64,000 nucleotides of DNA from assembly GCA_022495005.1 (NCBI GenBank), contig JAGYXB010001000.1, forward strand, positions 868,001 to 932,000, in the 5' to 3' direction. Below are positions 12,561-24,649 of the stretch, one piece after another (the stretch's first letter is position 1; each line of letters starts with the position of its first letter). Under the pieces are notes generated by a model, which had not been told where the DNA came from, did no database searches, and was given only the letters and a program-made list of their open reading frames with translations. The translations under genes were made by a program, and so were the position numbers. The stretch is from Rhyacophila brunnea. Its lineage: Eukaryota > Arthropoda > Insecta > Trichoptera > Rhyacophilidae.

Positions 12561-13407
12561 AATTCACCAGTGTTTCCAACACCTAACACATTATTAATAG
12601 TATTTTGCTGCTTCTACCGATTTCTACCAAACTGACTTGTCTTTCGTAATTTTTTCAAATTCTGAATGAGTCAGTTATTTTTCTATATACTAAGGAGTCA
12701 GTGTTTGACTTCCGTTTCCACCCTTGCCAATATCCACTTGTGCTGGTTTCTATAAACTAGAAATTAACTCTTGCTTGGCGTGAATAACCGACTAGAATTA
12801 TTGACGAGATTCGGAAACAATGTTTACCAGGTCCAATTTTTCATTCTTTCTAGAATATTCTGACTATCAGCTTGATTTTTTTTAGGTCAGAGAACATTAC
12901 AGCAATTTATATAAAGATCTCATTGCTTAGCGGTTTCTTACCGGACACTCAGGAGAAGGACTCCCATAGAATTCTGGGACGGTCTCGGTAGACGTGGAAC
13001 GTTTGGCGACCCTAGTGACAGGTGAGATTTATATTATAGGTGTAAGCATTGCTTCGACACCGTTACCGGTGATTTTAGATTTATACTCTATTTATAGTTA
13101 AATTTTCTTATAAAATAATTACCAACCCAAATTAATTAGCCATGATAAAACAAACCGAGACTTAAAATTTTAATTGTTCGGGGACTATTTTCACAAACTA
13201 TTAGCAAATAATCTCAATTACACAAAAAAAAGGATCTAAAAGTGCTACCACAGGGCGACCTAATGCTGAACAAGCAGTGACATCCCGTGGGAGTAGGCAG
13301 GCCATGCGTTGCGTAGGGGCGGCGAATACTAATAGAAACATAATAACTTTTTAAAGAAGTGGCAGTTTTCCATAATGTAAATGAGGCTGTCGCTGTAGAT
13401 ATATTAG

Positions 13408-13450
13408 CATGGCCCCCACATCTTGACGCGGGCACCCAGGGTTAAAGGCA
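13408..13450 (+). mobile_element. hAT-B left-end fragment
   Basis: CATGGCCCCCACATCTTGAC only; the remainder is missing. Confidence 0.5.
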
Positions 13451-13462
13451 GTGGGACTTTTT

Positions 13463-13672
13463 CAGCGCTCGAAATGGAAATGTTAACGAACCGGAGAGCT
13501 CGACAATTAACATAGTTATCAAATATTATGTGTATTTTATAAAAAATAAGTGTGTTAGAATTTTTGATGTCTATCGAGCTCAGACGGTCAAATTATTTTT
13601 TCAGAGCGATAATTTTCCGATTTCACAAAGCCGAAAGGCGCTCCGATGCGATACGGTCCATTTCGACCACTG
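13463..13672 (+). mobile_element. 210-bp hAT MITE (GCTCGAAATGG ends)
   Basis: Left end CAGCGCTCGAAATGGA; right end TCCATTTCGACCACTG. The target octamers are poorly preserved. A related left end, CAGGGCTCGAAATAGACCGG, lies near 24648. Confidence 0.55.
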
Positions 13673-13704
13673 AACTTTCACTTCACAACTGAAAAGTATA
13701 CTAA

Positions 13705-14049
13705 CATCTTCAGATGAGGAATGGTCTAAAAAGATCGTGACTAGGCGATGCGCGTATTGTGCAAATGACGCGAGCTGAACGAAATATTATTTGTCATAAA
13801 AATTCAACATGCGTCCTTTTAATGTCATGTTTATTATTATATTCGTAATAATAATAGTATATACATTGACATGTTTTCTTTTTCAAGTACATGCGGAACG
13901 TTTTTTAGTCATCTTTACACGATTTAAGAATATATTCCTCCGACGCCATCACAAAACAAATTGACGTGCTCACTGGTCTACAGGACTGGCAACGCGGCCG
14001 GAATTACGCCCCACATACCTACTGTTGAAAATTATTTGCCGTTTCACTT
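13705..14049 (+). mobile_element. TTAA-type MITE, eroded copy
   Basis: Core GGTCTAAAAAGATCGTGACT through ATTATTTGCCGTTTCACT is shared with 16118-16493 and with the tandem pair at 55458-56216. Its TIRs are degraded. Confidence 0.6.
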
Positions 14050-14060
14050 ATATAATAACG

Positions 14061-15520
14061 CAGTGGCGCATCCAGGATTTAATATTGGGGGGGGGCCAAG
14101 GAGGAGAATGAAAATTAGTCCCATAGGCTTATTTTCTTCTTCACAGCCTAATTTCTCGTTGTCTATTGCACTCGGTGTACCTACACCATGGTCCCCACAT
14201 CCTGAAACGGGCCCTCAGACTAGGATATTTGGGGGCCCCCCTACCTACCGCTAAGATTAAAGGCAGTGTGAAACACTACATTAACGTTTTTCAAATTGTG
14301 TTTTAGTTCAAATTAAGGGTACTTATACAGTGAATTATTGGCGATTTTCAATACATCCACTTTAATAATGCAGCTGTCGAGTATCGACACATAATAATCA
14401 AAAAATATATTGCACAATTATTGAAAATGTTCATGGCCATGAAGTATAATAGCTTTTTTTTACTATTAAAGCTAATTTATGATGTGTGTTTATCTCACTT
14501 ATCTGGTCAACCCGACACGCCGGGCCCCCCACAGCCCGGGCCCCCAGGCTAGAGCCCTGTCAGCCCTCCCCAGCCATGACCTACACCACTCCGGAATTCG
14601 GGTGGACACCGAGAATTTTTTGACAGTTCCATTAGGGATTGGGTTTCTAAAAAAACCTGACATTAGTGTTTCGAAATTTTTGTGTTAGAAATTAAAATCT
14701 AAGAAATTGTTCTAAAAAGGGTGCTGGAGAATTACAAATCATTTTTTTGCCAGTGTTTTTATTTGTCTAAGCCCAAAGGTTTATTGGCTTTCAATTTCAA
14801 TAGTTATCATGTTTGGGTTTCCAGGATATTGGATAAATAACCATTTTTATTTTTCTAAAAACACTAAAAATAATTGTAATATAAAATGATACACGTGAAT
14901 TATTATCATGTAGTTATCATATTTTCATCATACTTAATATTTTTATGTTAATTTTGATGAAGTAGTATAGCACCACATGCGATTTTTTTTTATAATATAA
15001 CAAATTTGTCACCTGTCAGCCCATGGTGGTGGGTGTAGTCGTACTTTTCGCCGAATTTTTATCGTCGATTTTGGGTTTTTAATAGTGAAGTTCCAAAATA
15101 TTAATTGAAAATGGAAAAAAAAAAGTATTATTGCATTTAACTTATAGGTACACAAACCTACCCAACAGAACACAGCCTAATTTCTCGTTTATCGGACTTT
15201 TGTCTATTGCACTCGGTGTACACCACACACCGAGAATTTTTTGACATTTTCATTAGAGTTTCTAAAAAAACCCGACATTAGTGTTTCGAAATTAAAATCT
15301 AAGAAATTTTTCTAGAGGGTGCTGGAGAATTTCAAATCATTTTCTGCCGTGTTTTTATTTGTTGGCTTGGCTTAACTATTGGCCTTAGATTACTTAGATC
15401 GACTGACTGCCGTTTTTGTGGCGTGTTGGCTATGCACTTGCTAAAACATGACTCACTAAAAGCGGCTATTGCGGAGGGCTTGCTATTGGCTTTCAATTTC
15501 AATGTTGTGGTGCGCCACTG
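14061..15520 (+). mobile_element. hAT-A, 1.46-kb composite with perfect target duplication
   Basis: Ends CAGTGGCGCA and TGCGCCACTG; identical octamers TAATAACG at 14053-14060 and 15521-15528. No transposase frame. It contains a complete hAT-B at 14187-14578, plus an internal direct duplication: 14618-14760 resembles 15232-15360, and CACAGCCTAATTTCTCGTT occurs at about 14141 and 15171. Confidence 0.85.
14187..14578 (+). mobile_element. hAT-B, full 392-bp copy nested in hAT-A
   Basis: Ends CATGGTCCCCACA and GCCATG. Identical octamers ACCTACAC at 14179-14186 and 14579-14586. It is younger than its host element. Confidence 0.85.
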
Positions 15521-15528
15521 TAATAACG

Positions 15529-16117
15529 TTTGGTCAAATTAGCTAAATTGGTACCTACCGTATTTAACTCATGCATGCGTTTAATGAACGGCATGTAGGT
15601 TATCTTTTCAGTAATTCTACGCTTCTTAATAGAGATTACGTCATCATCCTTGACATCCTTGGCACTTGCTACATTTTGTTAACCCCGCCCCCTACTGCCA
15701 AATCAATAATAATATATTTCTCTGGATATTTTTTGAAATGGACCCCCCTCCCCGCCCCGATAGAAGTGACAAACGATGTTGTTGTGAAATTGCAATTAAT
15801 ATTTCTTCCCATATTTTCCCCTATCATGCAGATGTGACATTGCAAGAGCCAAGAACTATTTACCGGCAAGCACTGACAAGAATAATTATTCCAAGTATTA
15901 TTGAGATTTACCCACCTCATCCCATTAGTAGAAAGAAAAGTGCAACACTTCATACAGTTTTTTGGCACGTTAGCTGCAAGTCCGAGAATTGTAAACTGAA
16001 CATTATTTGTAGCGTGCGAAGTTTTTATGCAAACACTTGCAGTTTCTCGCACGAGCAAGTCAATATCGCACTTGCGAGGCCAAACAATTTTATTGTCGCA
16101 GAAGTTTTTTTGTATGT
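15529..16117. other. Unassigned stretch with overlapping open frames
   Basis: Open frames of about 160 codons exist on both strands (15666-16157 and 15669-16151). Neither resembles a family I know, and the + frame runs into the MITE. Treated as non-coding. Confidence 0.4.
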
Positions 16118-16493
16118 GGAATACATTAGTGAAACGCCAAATAATTTTCAACTATAGGCGCGACGAAATTTTGGACTCACTAGCATTCGAAGAGCGAACG
16201 TCGAGGTGTCAATACGTCAATTTGTTTCGTGATGGCGACGGGGGTATTAATTCTTAAATCGTGTAAAGATGACTAAAAACGTTACCCATTTACTTGAAAA
16301 AGAAAACATGTCAATGAATACATTATTATTGTTACTAATAGAACAATAAACAGAACATTAAATGGACGCACGTTCGATTTATATGACAGATTATATTTCG
16401 TTCGGCACGCGTCATTTGCACCCGCGATCCGCGCATCGCCTAGTCACGATCTTTTTAGAGTTTTAGACCATGCCTCAACTGAGGTAACCTTAC
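16118..16493 (-). mobile_element. TTAA-type MITE, inverted copy
   Basis: Inverted relative to 13705-14049. Terminal traces GGAATACATTAGTGAAAC and CCTCAACTGAGGTAACCTTA match the TIRs of the 55.5-kb copies. Confidence 0.65.
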
Positions 16494-16908
16494 TAAAGTT
16501 CACGTGTATAAGAATAAATTTCTATAAGACAATGCCTAACAGAACGTGTATAGGCAATTATATTTACATAAAAAGCTTCTTCCTATCGAACTACTCCGCT
16601 TTTGTCCGCTTCTTATATAAATACACGTGTCATCAATAATTTCCAGCAAACTTGATTTTTTTTAAATAATTCCATTTTATTATAACACGCCTACATATTA
16701 TGTAATATACACGCCTACGGGCTCACACCGTATCAGCTGTGTCGTATCAATCAATATACCTACGCGAAAGTTTCACTGTCGAAATTCGAGTATTTTTCTC
16801 AAATAAATGATCGTCATTCAATGTCAATAATGTAGGAAATACTTGGTGCGCGATTTTGAAATCTGTACCGTAAATTATTGCCTTGTTTCATAACCACTAG
16901 TGACATCT

Positions 16909-17885
16909 GACAACAGAAAGCCACCATTAAAGTCAGCAACAAAATGACAGAAAGCATCGAAATTCAAAGAGGAGTGAGACAAGGCTGCATACTATCCCCA
17001 ATGATCTTCAACATATATTCTGAAAAGATTTTTGACGAAGCACTGCTGGGATCAAAAGAAGGGATCAAAGTAAATGGAGTCATTGTCAATAACTTGCGGT
17101 ATGCAGATGACACAGTGCTCATCGCAGACAGTCGAGAAGGCTTACAAACTCTCATTAACAAGGTAACGGAGGCCTGTAATAAATACGGTCTCAATCTGAA
17201 CATTAAAAAGACAAAATACATGAGTGTAAGTAAGTCCCATATAGACGACAGAACGTGCACAGTGAATGGAGTCCCATTAGAGAGAACACATTCCATTATA
17301 TACTTGGGTTGCACTCTGGATGATGACTGGAACCATACCACGGAATTGAGATGCCGAATCGAGAAAGCCAGGGTGGCGTTTACTCGTCTAAAAAAAGTAT
17401 TTTGTAGCCATGATATACACCTAGGAATCAGAACTAGAATGGTGAGATGCTACGTCTTCTCGGTCCTCTTATATGGAGTAGAGGCTTGGACGCTCACAGA
17501 AATGATTCTCAAAAAACTTGAAGCTTTTGAAATGTGGGTGTATAGGCGCATGCTTCGTATCAGCTGGAAGGACAAAGTTACAAATGTCGAGGTGATGTCA
17601 AGGATGAAAAAGACCAAAGAAATAGTCAAACTAATAAAAACCAGGAAACTGGCATACTTTGGCCACATCATGCGGCATCCCGAGAAGTATCGCCTTCTAC
17701 TATTCATCATTCAAGGGAAGATCTCCGGTAAGCGAGGCCCTGGTAGAAGAAGAACGTCCTGGCTCAAGAACCTCAGGGACTGGTTTGAGCTCAGCACTCC
17801 ATCCCTATTCAGAGCAGCGACGGACAGGGGCCAAATGGCCAAATTCATCGCCGACGTCCGATAACGGATATGGCACACAAAGAAG
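16909..17885 (+). mobile_element. 5'-truncated LINE insertion, ORF intact
   Basis: An open frame from within the element to a TAA at 17862-17864 covers the 3' half of a reverse transcriptase. It shows RGVRQGCILSPMIFNIYSE, RYADDTVLIADS (YADD box), LNIKKTKYMSV, YLGCTLDD and RMVRCYVFSVLLYGVEAWTL. The C-terminal KITGKRGPGRRRTSW-like block and NLRDWF follow. The N-terminal endonuclease and RT finger motifs are missing. The copy is flanked by a perfect 10-bp duplication AGTGACATCT (16899-16908 and 17886-17895). No stop or frameshift means a recent, dead-on-arrival insertion. Confidence 0.9.
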
Positions 17886-17895
17886 AGTGACATCT

Positions 17896-18790
17896 ATTTA
17901 ATATTGTTAAAAGTACTCATTCTCTTCGCGCCTTTTTATGATTACAAATAAAATTATTGTACGTATTACATATTATTATTTTCGCCGTGAGTTAATTTAT
18001 CGGAAAGAGATGGCCGTATAGCATTGAGATAAAAAAAATAACGCCGTTATTGTTATCATCAAATACTTGATAGATACGACTTGATACTTCCGAAAACCTA
18101 CCAGGATTTATATAAATAAGTACATACAAATAATATACGGTATAGTTGTATTTTTAATTTACTTACCTGCCTATTTTGTTCTGTCTTTAATTATTAGTCA
18201 TGAATTTAATCGCAATACTATAATACTTAAGTACCGCCATCTATTTCCGATATAACAGCTCACGATGAACTGTGATACGGCCAACTGCATTGCAACAGCC
18301 AGAAACGGGTTATACAGTTATTTATTTTGTCAGATCATCATTACATACCTACCATGTTTTGTTAATTGTTTTGAATACAGATTCCATCTCGAACCTCCCG
18401 GCCCCATTTTTGAAATTTTATTTGGGCGGGGTGGGGGGAACTAAGTGTTAGCTATGGTTCATGTGGATATAAATATTATATTATATATGTCAATGTTGAT
18501 GGGTATTTTGCGATGCTTGGCAAAAATCCGTTTACAGATACATAGTACGTATGAAAAGAATATCTTTGATAAATAAACTTTCAAAATTACTCTTGTAAAA
18601 GTTACCTATTTAAAATTGGCGGACGACTGAATAATATGCTACAAATCTTCTTATTTGGTGCACACTTCACATTGTCCTAAATTATACGCATATAAATTGC
18701 ATTATGTGAAAGTGATATAATTTATTTATTTCGTTAATTTCATATACCTACCTCCTTAATTATTTAGAAACTACTGTTTTTTAATGTTTG
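17896..18790. other. AT-rich, nothing recognised
   Basis: No coding, RNA or repeat feature I can support. Confidence 0.4.
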
Positions 18791-18804
18791 AGTCTGTTCA
18801 ATAT

Positions 18805-19490
18805 TTTGAATTTCGCGCAAGTTTGTATGCAAAACCTGAATGCGTGGGTTTAAAAATATTTTTTTTAATGAAATAACTTGTCGCATAGATAATGCGCAAT
18901 TCTGCATACTTTTTTAATTTTTTTCTCATATAGTGCGTGAGATATTTGATATGAAATATTTGATGAACGTTAAGTCGAACCACCCAACAAACTTTTTTAA
19001 CTTTTTATTAGGTCATCAATTTGTCTATTATTGGCTTACGTTTGTGCACGTGCTTTTTTTGATTTCGAGATTATATCTTGAGAGATATTATTTTTTTAAA
19101 TTTAGTGACTTGATACTTGAACCATTAAATTTACCTTAAAATTGTTTTGTTAAGTGCATATGATTACATATATTTTTTAAAACTTTTAACATGATTTTTC
19201 AATTTTTTATCTTTTACATTAAGCTATAAATTTGATTTTGAATGGCTGTCAAGTTTTAACATCAAACATTTTTTTTCCACACTTTTTAAATGCACACCTT
19301 TGAGTAATTTAATTACATGATTTTTCATGTATTTTGTATTGTTTTTCCATGTAAATTACGCGAAAAATTCCCATTTTTCTATTTTCACTAAGTACCCCGT
19401 CAAAATATCCTGAACAAAAACAACCGCATCCGTTTGGAAGATCCAGTCAACAGAGTCTCGCAAAATAGCCAAAACGGTGTATGCTCTCTA
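18805..19490 (+). repeat. ~680-bp repeat, copy 1 (inverted to 39.3 kb)
   Basis: Collinear with the complement of 39270-39955. Shared strings include TTTTGTATGCAAAACCTGA-like, TCATATAGTGCGTGAG, TTTTATTAGGTCATCAATTT, TTGTGCACGTGC and AAAACAACCGCATCCG-like sequence. No gene. Confidence 0.8.
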
Positions 19491-20780
19491 AATATTTCGG
19501 TCTATAATAGATTACTTAAAACTTAATATTTTGTATACACAAAAGTGTCAAATCTTAAAAAAAATCATTAATAAACTTAAAATTTGTCTTTTTATTTATG
19601 ATTTTGTTAATTTCATAAGCAAAAACGCAGTAAATAATAAGTATACTTAGGTACCTTTTGTTTTTAACTTATGATCCGTAATAAGAAATAAATAAGTTAT
19701 AATACAATAATTACGTTGGTATGCATATTTTTGAAAAATGCAATGTATTTTTATGCAACGATATTTTCTTCAAAAGATAATATTGGAATGACATTTCGTC
19801 AACTAAATGCGCGGAACTTGTGACTCCGTATTAACCAACTTCACAGAAGGAAGAAAAAACTGTTTTAAAATAAAACGGACTGGTTTAGGAAATTTGAACA
19901 CTTTTAGTATTTTAATGTTATAAATGAGTAAATCTGGTAATTTTTACAAAATATTTATTAACATAGAATATAGAGGAGTTACATGGTTTGCTTTTGTTTT
20001 TTTGAGATTTGAGCTGGGAGTTACAATGTTTGAATTAAAATAAACAGCACCAAGTTTTACAGTATCTATTGCTTGTCTACATTATGTTGGAAAATTCAAT
20101 AAAATCGCATAAATAGGGGTAATAAGCATCACATAAATGAACAAAATAATATTTAATTCATTTTAATTTTCGAGTTAGCTTTCAAATGACAGATTATTAT
20201 AAAATTAGTGATAATCAGCCACCATACTTGTTTTCAAGAACTGAAGGTATTCTTATAGATCTACCATCATAAATTGGCATTTCAGCGAGGGCGCTAGTAT
20301 GACATTGAGAATTTTACCATAACTAACAAAAAAATGGTAATTTATAATTTTTCATTGGTAGTAGATTCCTGTATAAATATTATGCAATCCATAATTCGAG
20401 AAACATGTTGTAAAATTAAATGGCATTTGTAACAAATTTATCCTCGATAGACAATTTTAGTTTCAAATTCGACCGGCTGCCAACTTATGATGGTGGATCT
20501 TTAGTTATTTTATTTCATGCCTTTCTTGATATAGTTGAGGAAGGCTGCAAAGAATTTTGGTTGCATAATAGTACTTTAATTTATTCGTACAGGGACAAAG
20601 AGATTGGAGGGAGCTCTTGCTATTCTTCACCAAAACGCAGTTTAAATTAATATTTCCATTTATTAGATCCATTATATTGCAGTGCTCGAATATAAGTCAT
20701 TAGTTTTCCTCCTGGTCGTACCTATGGATTTGTAAAATCTAACACCAATATTTTTTTTATTAAAATGATGGCATAAATAT
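19491..20780. other. AT-rich, nothing recognised
   Basis: No supported feature. A 76-codon frame at 20420-20650 has no family resemblance. Confidence 0.4.
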
Positions 20781-20794
20781 GTAACATGGTATCT

Positions 20795-23740
20795 TCTTCT
20801 TCTTCCACGGTGCTACATCCCGGGGTGGGATTTGGCCTCCTCCACAACCGCTCTCCACTCACTCCGGTCTCTCGCCACACTTCTCCAGTTACCGGATCTT
20901 CCTATATGAAGCCAGTCAATTTCTACGGCGTCAGCCCATCTCTTTCTTGGACGGCCTCTGGGTCTCTTCCGTTGGGGTAGCCACTTCGTCATGATCCTTG
21001 GCGCTCTAACTTCAGGCATTCTCTCCACATGCCCCGCCCATCGTAGTCTTTGGAACTTACAGTGTCTTATGATTGTTTGCTGTTCAATCAGCTCTTCCAA
21101 CTCGTGGTTCATTTTAATTCTGTAGTTCCCATTTTCCAACGTGGGTCCAAAGATTTTGCGGAGTATTTCGCTCGAAGACAGCTAATTTGTTTTCCTCGTT
21201 TTGAGTCAAGCACCAAGTCTCACAGCCATAAGTGACCACTGGCCTTATAATCGTTTTATAAATTAGAAGTTTACTTCTTCGGCCTAGAATTTTCGACCCC
21301 ACCAGTCGCTTGCAGGCATGCCAGCATTTATTCCCGGAGATAAGGCGGATTTTTATCTCCTCTGCTGTCTTATTTTGGGTATTTAGGCTGGATCCGAGAT
21401 ACGTGAACTTGTCCACCCCTTCATATGCATGCTGTCCTATGACTATATTCTGCAGCGGTACCTGATCGCGTGTGCTGACCATATACTTAGTTTTTGACTG
21501 GCTTATTTCCAGCCCAGCGTTTTCTGCTTTTATTTTCATAGTGCCACCATGGTCGATCATCCTCTGTTTGGATCTGCTTGTAATTAGTATCCGTCAGTGT
21601 GGTCTTTATAAGCCTTACTAGTTTTAAGGGAATTCCCAGTATTTTTAGGCTTTGCAGCATCTTATCCCTATTCACACTGGCGAAAGCTTGTTTAAAATCA
21701 ATAAGCAGGTGGTGGAGTGTCAGGTTGTATTCGTGCGCTTTCTCCATAGTTTGCCTCATGAGATGGATGTGATCTATGGTGGATCTATTTGGTCGGAAGC
21801 CGCATTGGTATTCTCCCAGGATTTCCTCACCATAGATCATTAACCTGCTATACAGTACAGATGAGAAAACTTTATAAGCTGTGTTTAGAATTGTGATCCC
21901 TCTGTAGTTATCGCAGATTGTTTTGTCTCCCTTTTTCAGAATAGGCACGATTATTATACCCATCTTCCATTCCTCAGGTAGAATTTCTTTTTCCCAAATA
22001 TTGAGAATTATCTTGTGGATATTTGCTTCCAGTGTAGGGCCACCAGTCTTTATCAGCTCGGCTGTTATCCTGTCGGTTCCAGGTGCTTTATTGTTTTTCA
22101 GCGTTCTTAATGCTCTTCTTACTTCAGGCAGAGTAGGCTCATCAATAAATTCCTCAGCAGTGTGGTACAATACTTCTTCCGTTTCCTCATGACCATTATT
22201 ATAAGCCTGATTTAAAAGTGTTGTGAAATAGCCTTTCCATCTTTCCATAATGTCCTTCTTTTTGATCAGCATTTGTCCTTCACTATCCTTACAGGAGTTT
22301 AATCAGGGTTGATAGGATTTAGTCTTGTAAAATTTTCTGAGATCATTGTTTCTTCTTTGACATTCCATGTCTTGAAGTATTCTCATGAGCATCAATCGCT
22401 TTTTCTCTCGACAGAGCTTTGTTGCAGTTTTTCTGTTTTCTTTATAAGTTTCGTAATTTTGGCGAGTTTCCCTTTGTAGGCATTTCTTCCTTGCTTCATT
22501 TTTTTCAAACAGTGCTTGCCTGCAATCATCATCAAACCATCCTGCATCTATTTTTGCTTTGTTTTCCCCCAGAATTTCTGTGGCACTCGTGATAACACAG
22601 TTTTTTGTATTTTCCCAGTCCACATTCACATCATCGGTTATTAAAGTCATTTTTAAGTTTGTTTCTATAGATTCCTGGTATTTATCCAAAATTTCTTCAT
22701 CCCTCAATTTTTCAGCTCTCCATTTAGTTCTTCTCTGGCCTTCTTTTTTCAGTATTAAGGAGATTTTTTGTTTTAATTTTGCTCTCACCAGGAAGTGATC
22801 AGAATCGCAATTGACTTCTCTGCAGACGCGCACATCCTCCACTGTTGTCGCTCTTCTTTTTGATATAAGAATGTGATCATTCTATTTGGTTGCACTACTT
22901 TTACTGGTTTTAATGGTTACTTCCAGGTATTTTCCAGGTTCCTTTGTGGATATTTTTATGTTTAAACCATGTACTACTAATTAATAAATTATTTGCAGCC
23001 GCTAAAAAGCATAGACGTTCACCATTATCGATTGTCGTTTGATGCAAACTGTGCTGCCCAGCTACTTATTTAAATGCTTCATCTTTTCCAACTTTTGCAT
23101 TGAAGTCTCCCAAGATAATTAGAGCATCATGTGGGAAGACTTTTTCGCAGGCTCTCTGCAGATCTTCATAGAATCTATCCTTAATTTCCTCGGTCGCATC
23201 ATCAGTTGGGGCATAAACGTTGATGAACGTAATATTGAAAAGTGTACCTTTCAGTTTAAGTTTACATAATCTCTCACTAATTGGCTCAAATCCTAGTACT
23301 GCCCTGCGGATATCAGAGCTGATTAAGAACCCAGTTCCATAGCGACCCTGCGTACCTGCAGATCCACTCTAATACAAAGTGTAGTTTCTCTTGTTTATGA
23401 AACCTGCGCCCTCCCATCTTATTCCCTGCAATACAGTCACGCTCATTTTATACTTATGCAATTCAATTGCAACCTCCTCCATCTTGCCCGGCTGCAACAT
23501 AGTGCGTACGTTCCATGTGCCACATTGTATATATAATCGTTTGTCCTTAATTCTTTGCTTGGGTCGTTGGTTTATGGGGAGTCCGGGGTTCGTAATCAGG
23601 GCTTTTTTTTACCGTGTTGGGTGATTAACCCTACGACGAACCCTCATCCTTTATCCGGGCTTGGGACCGGTCATAGCGTAGGTAGAGTCGTTTCCTATTA
23701 CTATAGGCGGAGATTGTGACATGGTATGGCTTAGGTTTTT
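20795..23740 (-). mobile_element. RTE-type LINE, nearly full length but defective
   Basis: Read on the minus strand. The 5' region (from about 23740) precedes a damaged AP-endonuclease. This has GTWNVRTMLQPGKMEEVAIE-like residues near 23500, NVYAPTDDATEEIKDRFYEDL near 23200, ALIILGDFNAKVG near 23110 and CDSDHFLV near 22795. RT follows: APGTDRITAELIK, DNYRGITILNTAYKV, GFRPNRSTIDHI and LLIDFKQAFASVNR. The frame then jumps from about TNYKQIQTEDD to GLEISQSKTKYM, so the YADD catalytic block is deleted. The C-terminal part (YGCETWCLT, RLRWAGHVERMPE, GRPRKRWADAV) is split by a frameshift near 21130. The 3' end is a GAAGAAGAAG tract. Confidence 0.9.
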
Positions 23741-23983
23741 CCAGGCTTCTTTAAACGCAGTTATATAATCAGCATGAACACTTTTTTTTTATTTCTCAAC
23801 CTCATTTCAATTACAGAGCGAATCGTTCAACCTCAATTTGAGTGTGGTCCTTCTCCTTTTTTTAATGTACATTGGTGATATTACGTGGCATTGCAATATT
23901 AATTTAATAAAGCATTGGTGAGTACTAAATTTTTTCCTGGTTTTTTTCCCTGCTCCATCACTATACAGAATAGTGGTTTTATA

Positions 23984-24006
23984 GTCGTCGTCGTCGTCGT
24001 CGTCGT
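23984..24006. repeat. (GTC)n microsatellite
   Basis: Seven or more GTC units. Confidence 0.9.
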
Positions 24007-24344
24007 AGAAAGAGGCAGAAGAGGAAGAGTAAATTATTGACATATTATTACACTGGAAAGCTAATTTGCAGTAAGCCCACTTTCGACTTCAATCAAAACA
24101 TTGCAAAGCCCTTCAATCGTTTTTGGTTGCAGAGAGTAAAATTATGAATGGCAAGTTTTGTTTTAAATTATGCGTATATATGCGGAGTATATTTAAGTAT
24201 TTTTTCTTTTCTTGCTGAACAAGGTATTTTAGTCCATCTAAATTATTTGTTTGACTGAAATAGTTTTCAATTCAGGTATTCAAATTTCTGACAGACTTCT
24301 ATACTATGTTTAAAATGTTTATTTGTCCCTTAAAATGGTCGAAA

Positions 24345-24608
24345 TCATTGTTTCTAAACCTTTTTACAGCTGTGGATTACTGAAATTATTAGAAACGTTT
24401 TACGCACCGCTAACGTATAAGGAAAACATATTATATAATAACGTATGATAGCAGTTAATTTCTTCACGTAAAACCATTAATATATTTAAGGACAAAAACA
24501 CAATGCTCAAATACTTACAGTTGCACAGGTTTTATTAAAATTTTAGCATTAGCATTTGGACGCCCAAAAATTGCGGACCACAAGAAAACTTTCTGAGGAC
24601 CACTGGTC
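24345..24608. mobile_element. Degenerate hAT MITE
   Basis: TTTCTAAACCTTTTTACAG at left and GGACCACTGG at right resemble the common hAT ends CAGTGGTTCTCAACC and GGACCACTGG. Weak call. Confidence 0.35.
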
Positions 24609-24649
24609 TAAATTAAACATCGGCATCATTAAATATACAACCAAGCCAG

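Noticed and set aside
15666..16157. Overlapping open frames of about 160 codons on both strands
   Set aside because: No domain or family resemblance, and the + frame runs into a MITE; long frames on both strands over the same DNA suggest chance.
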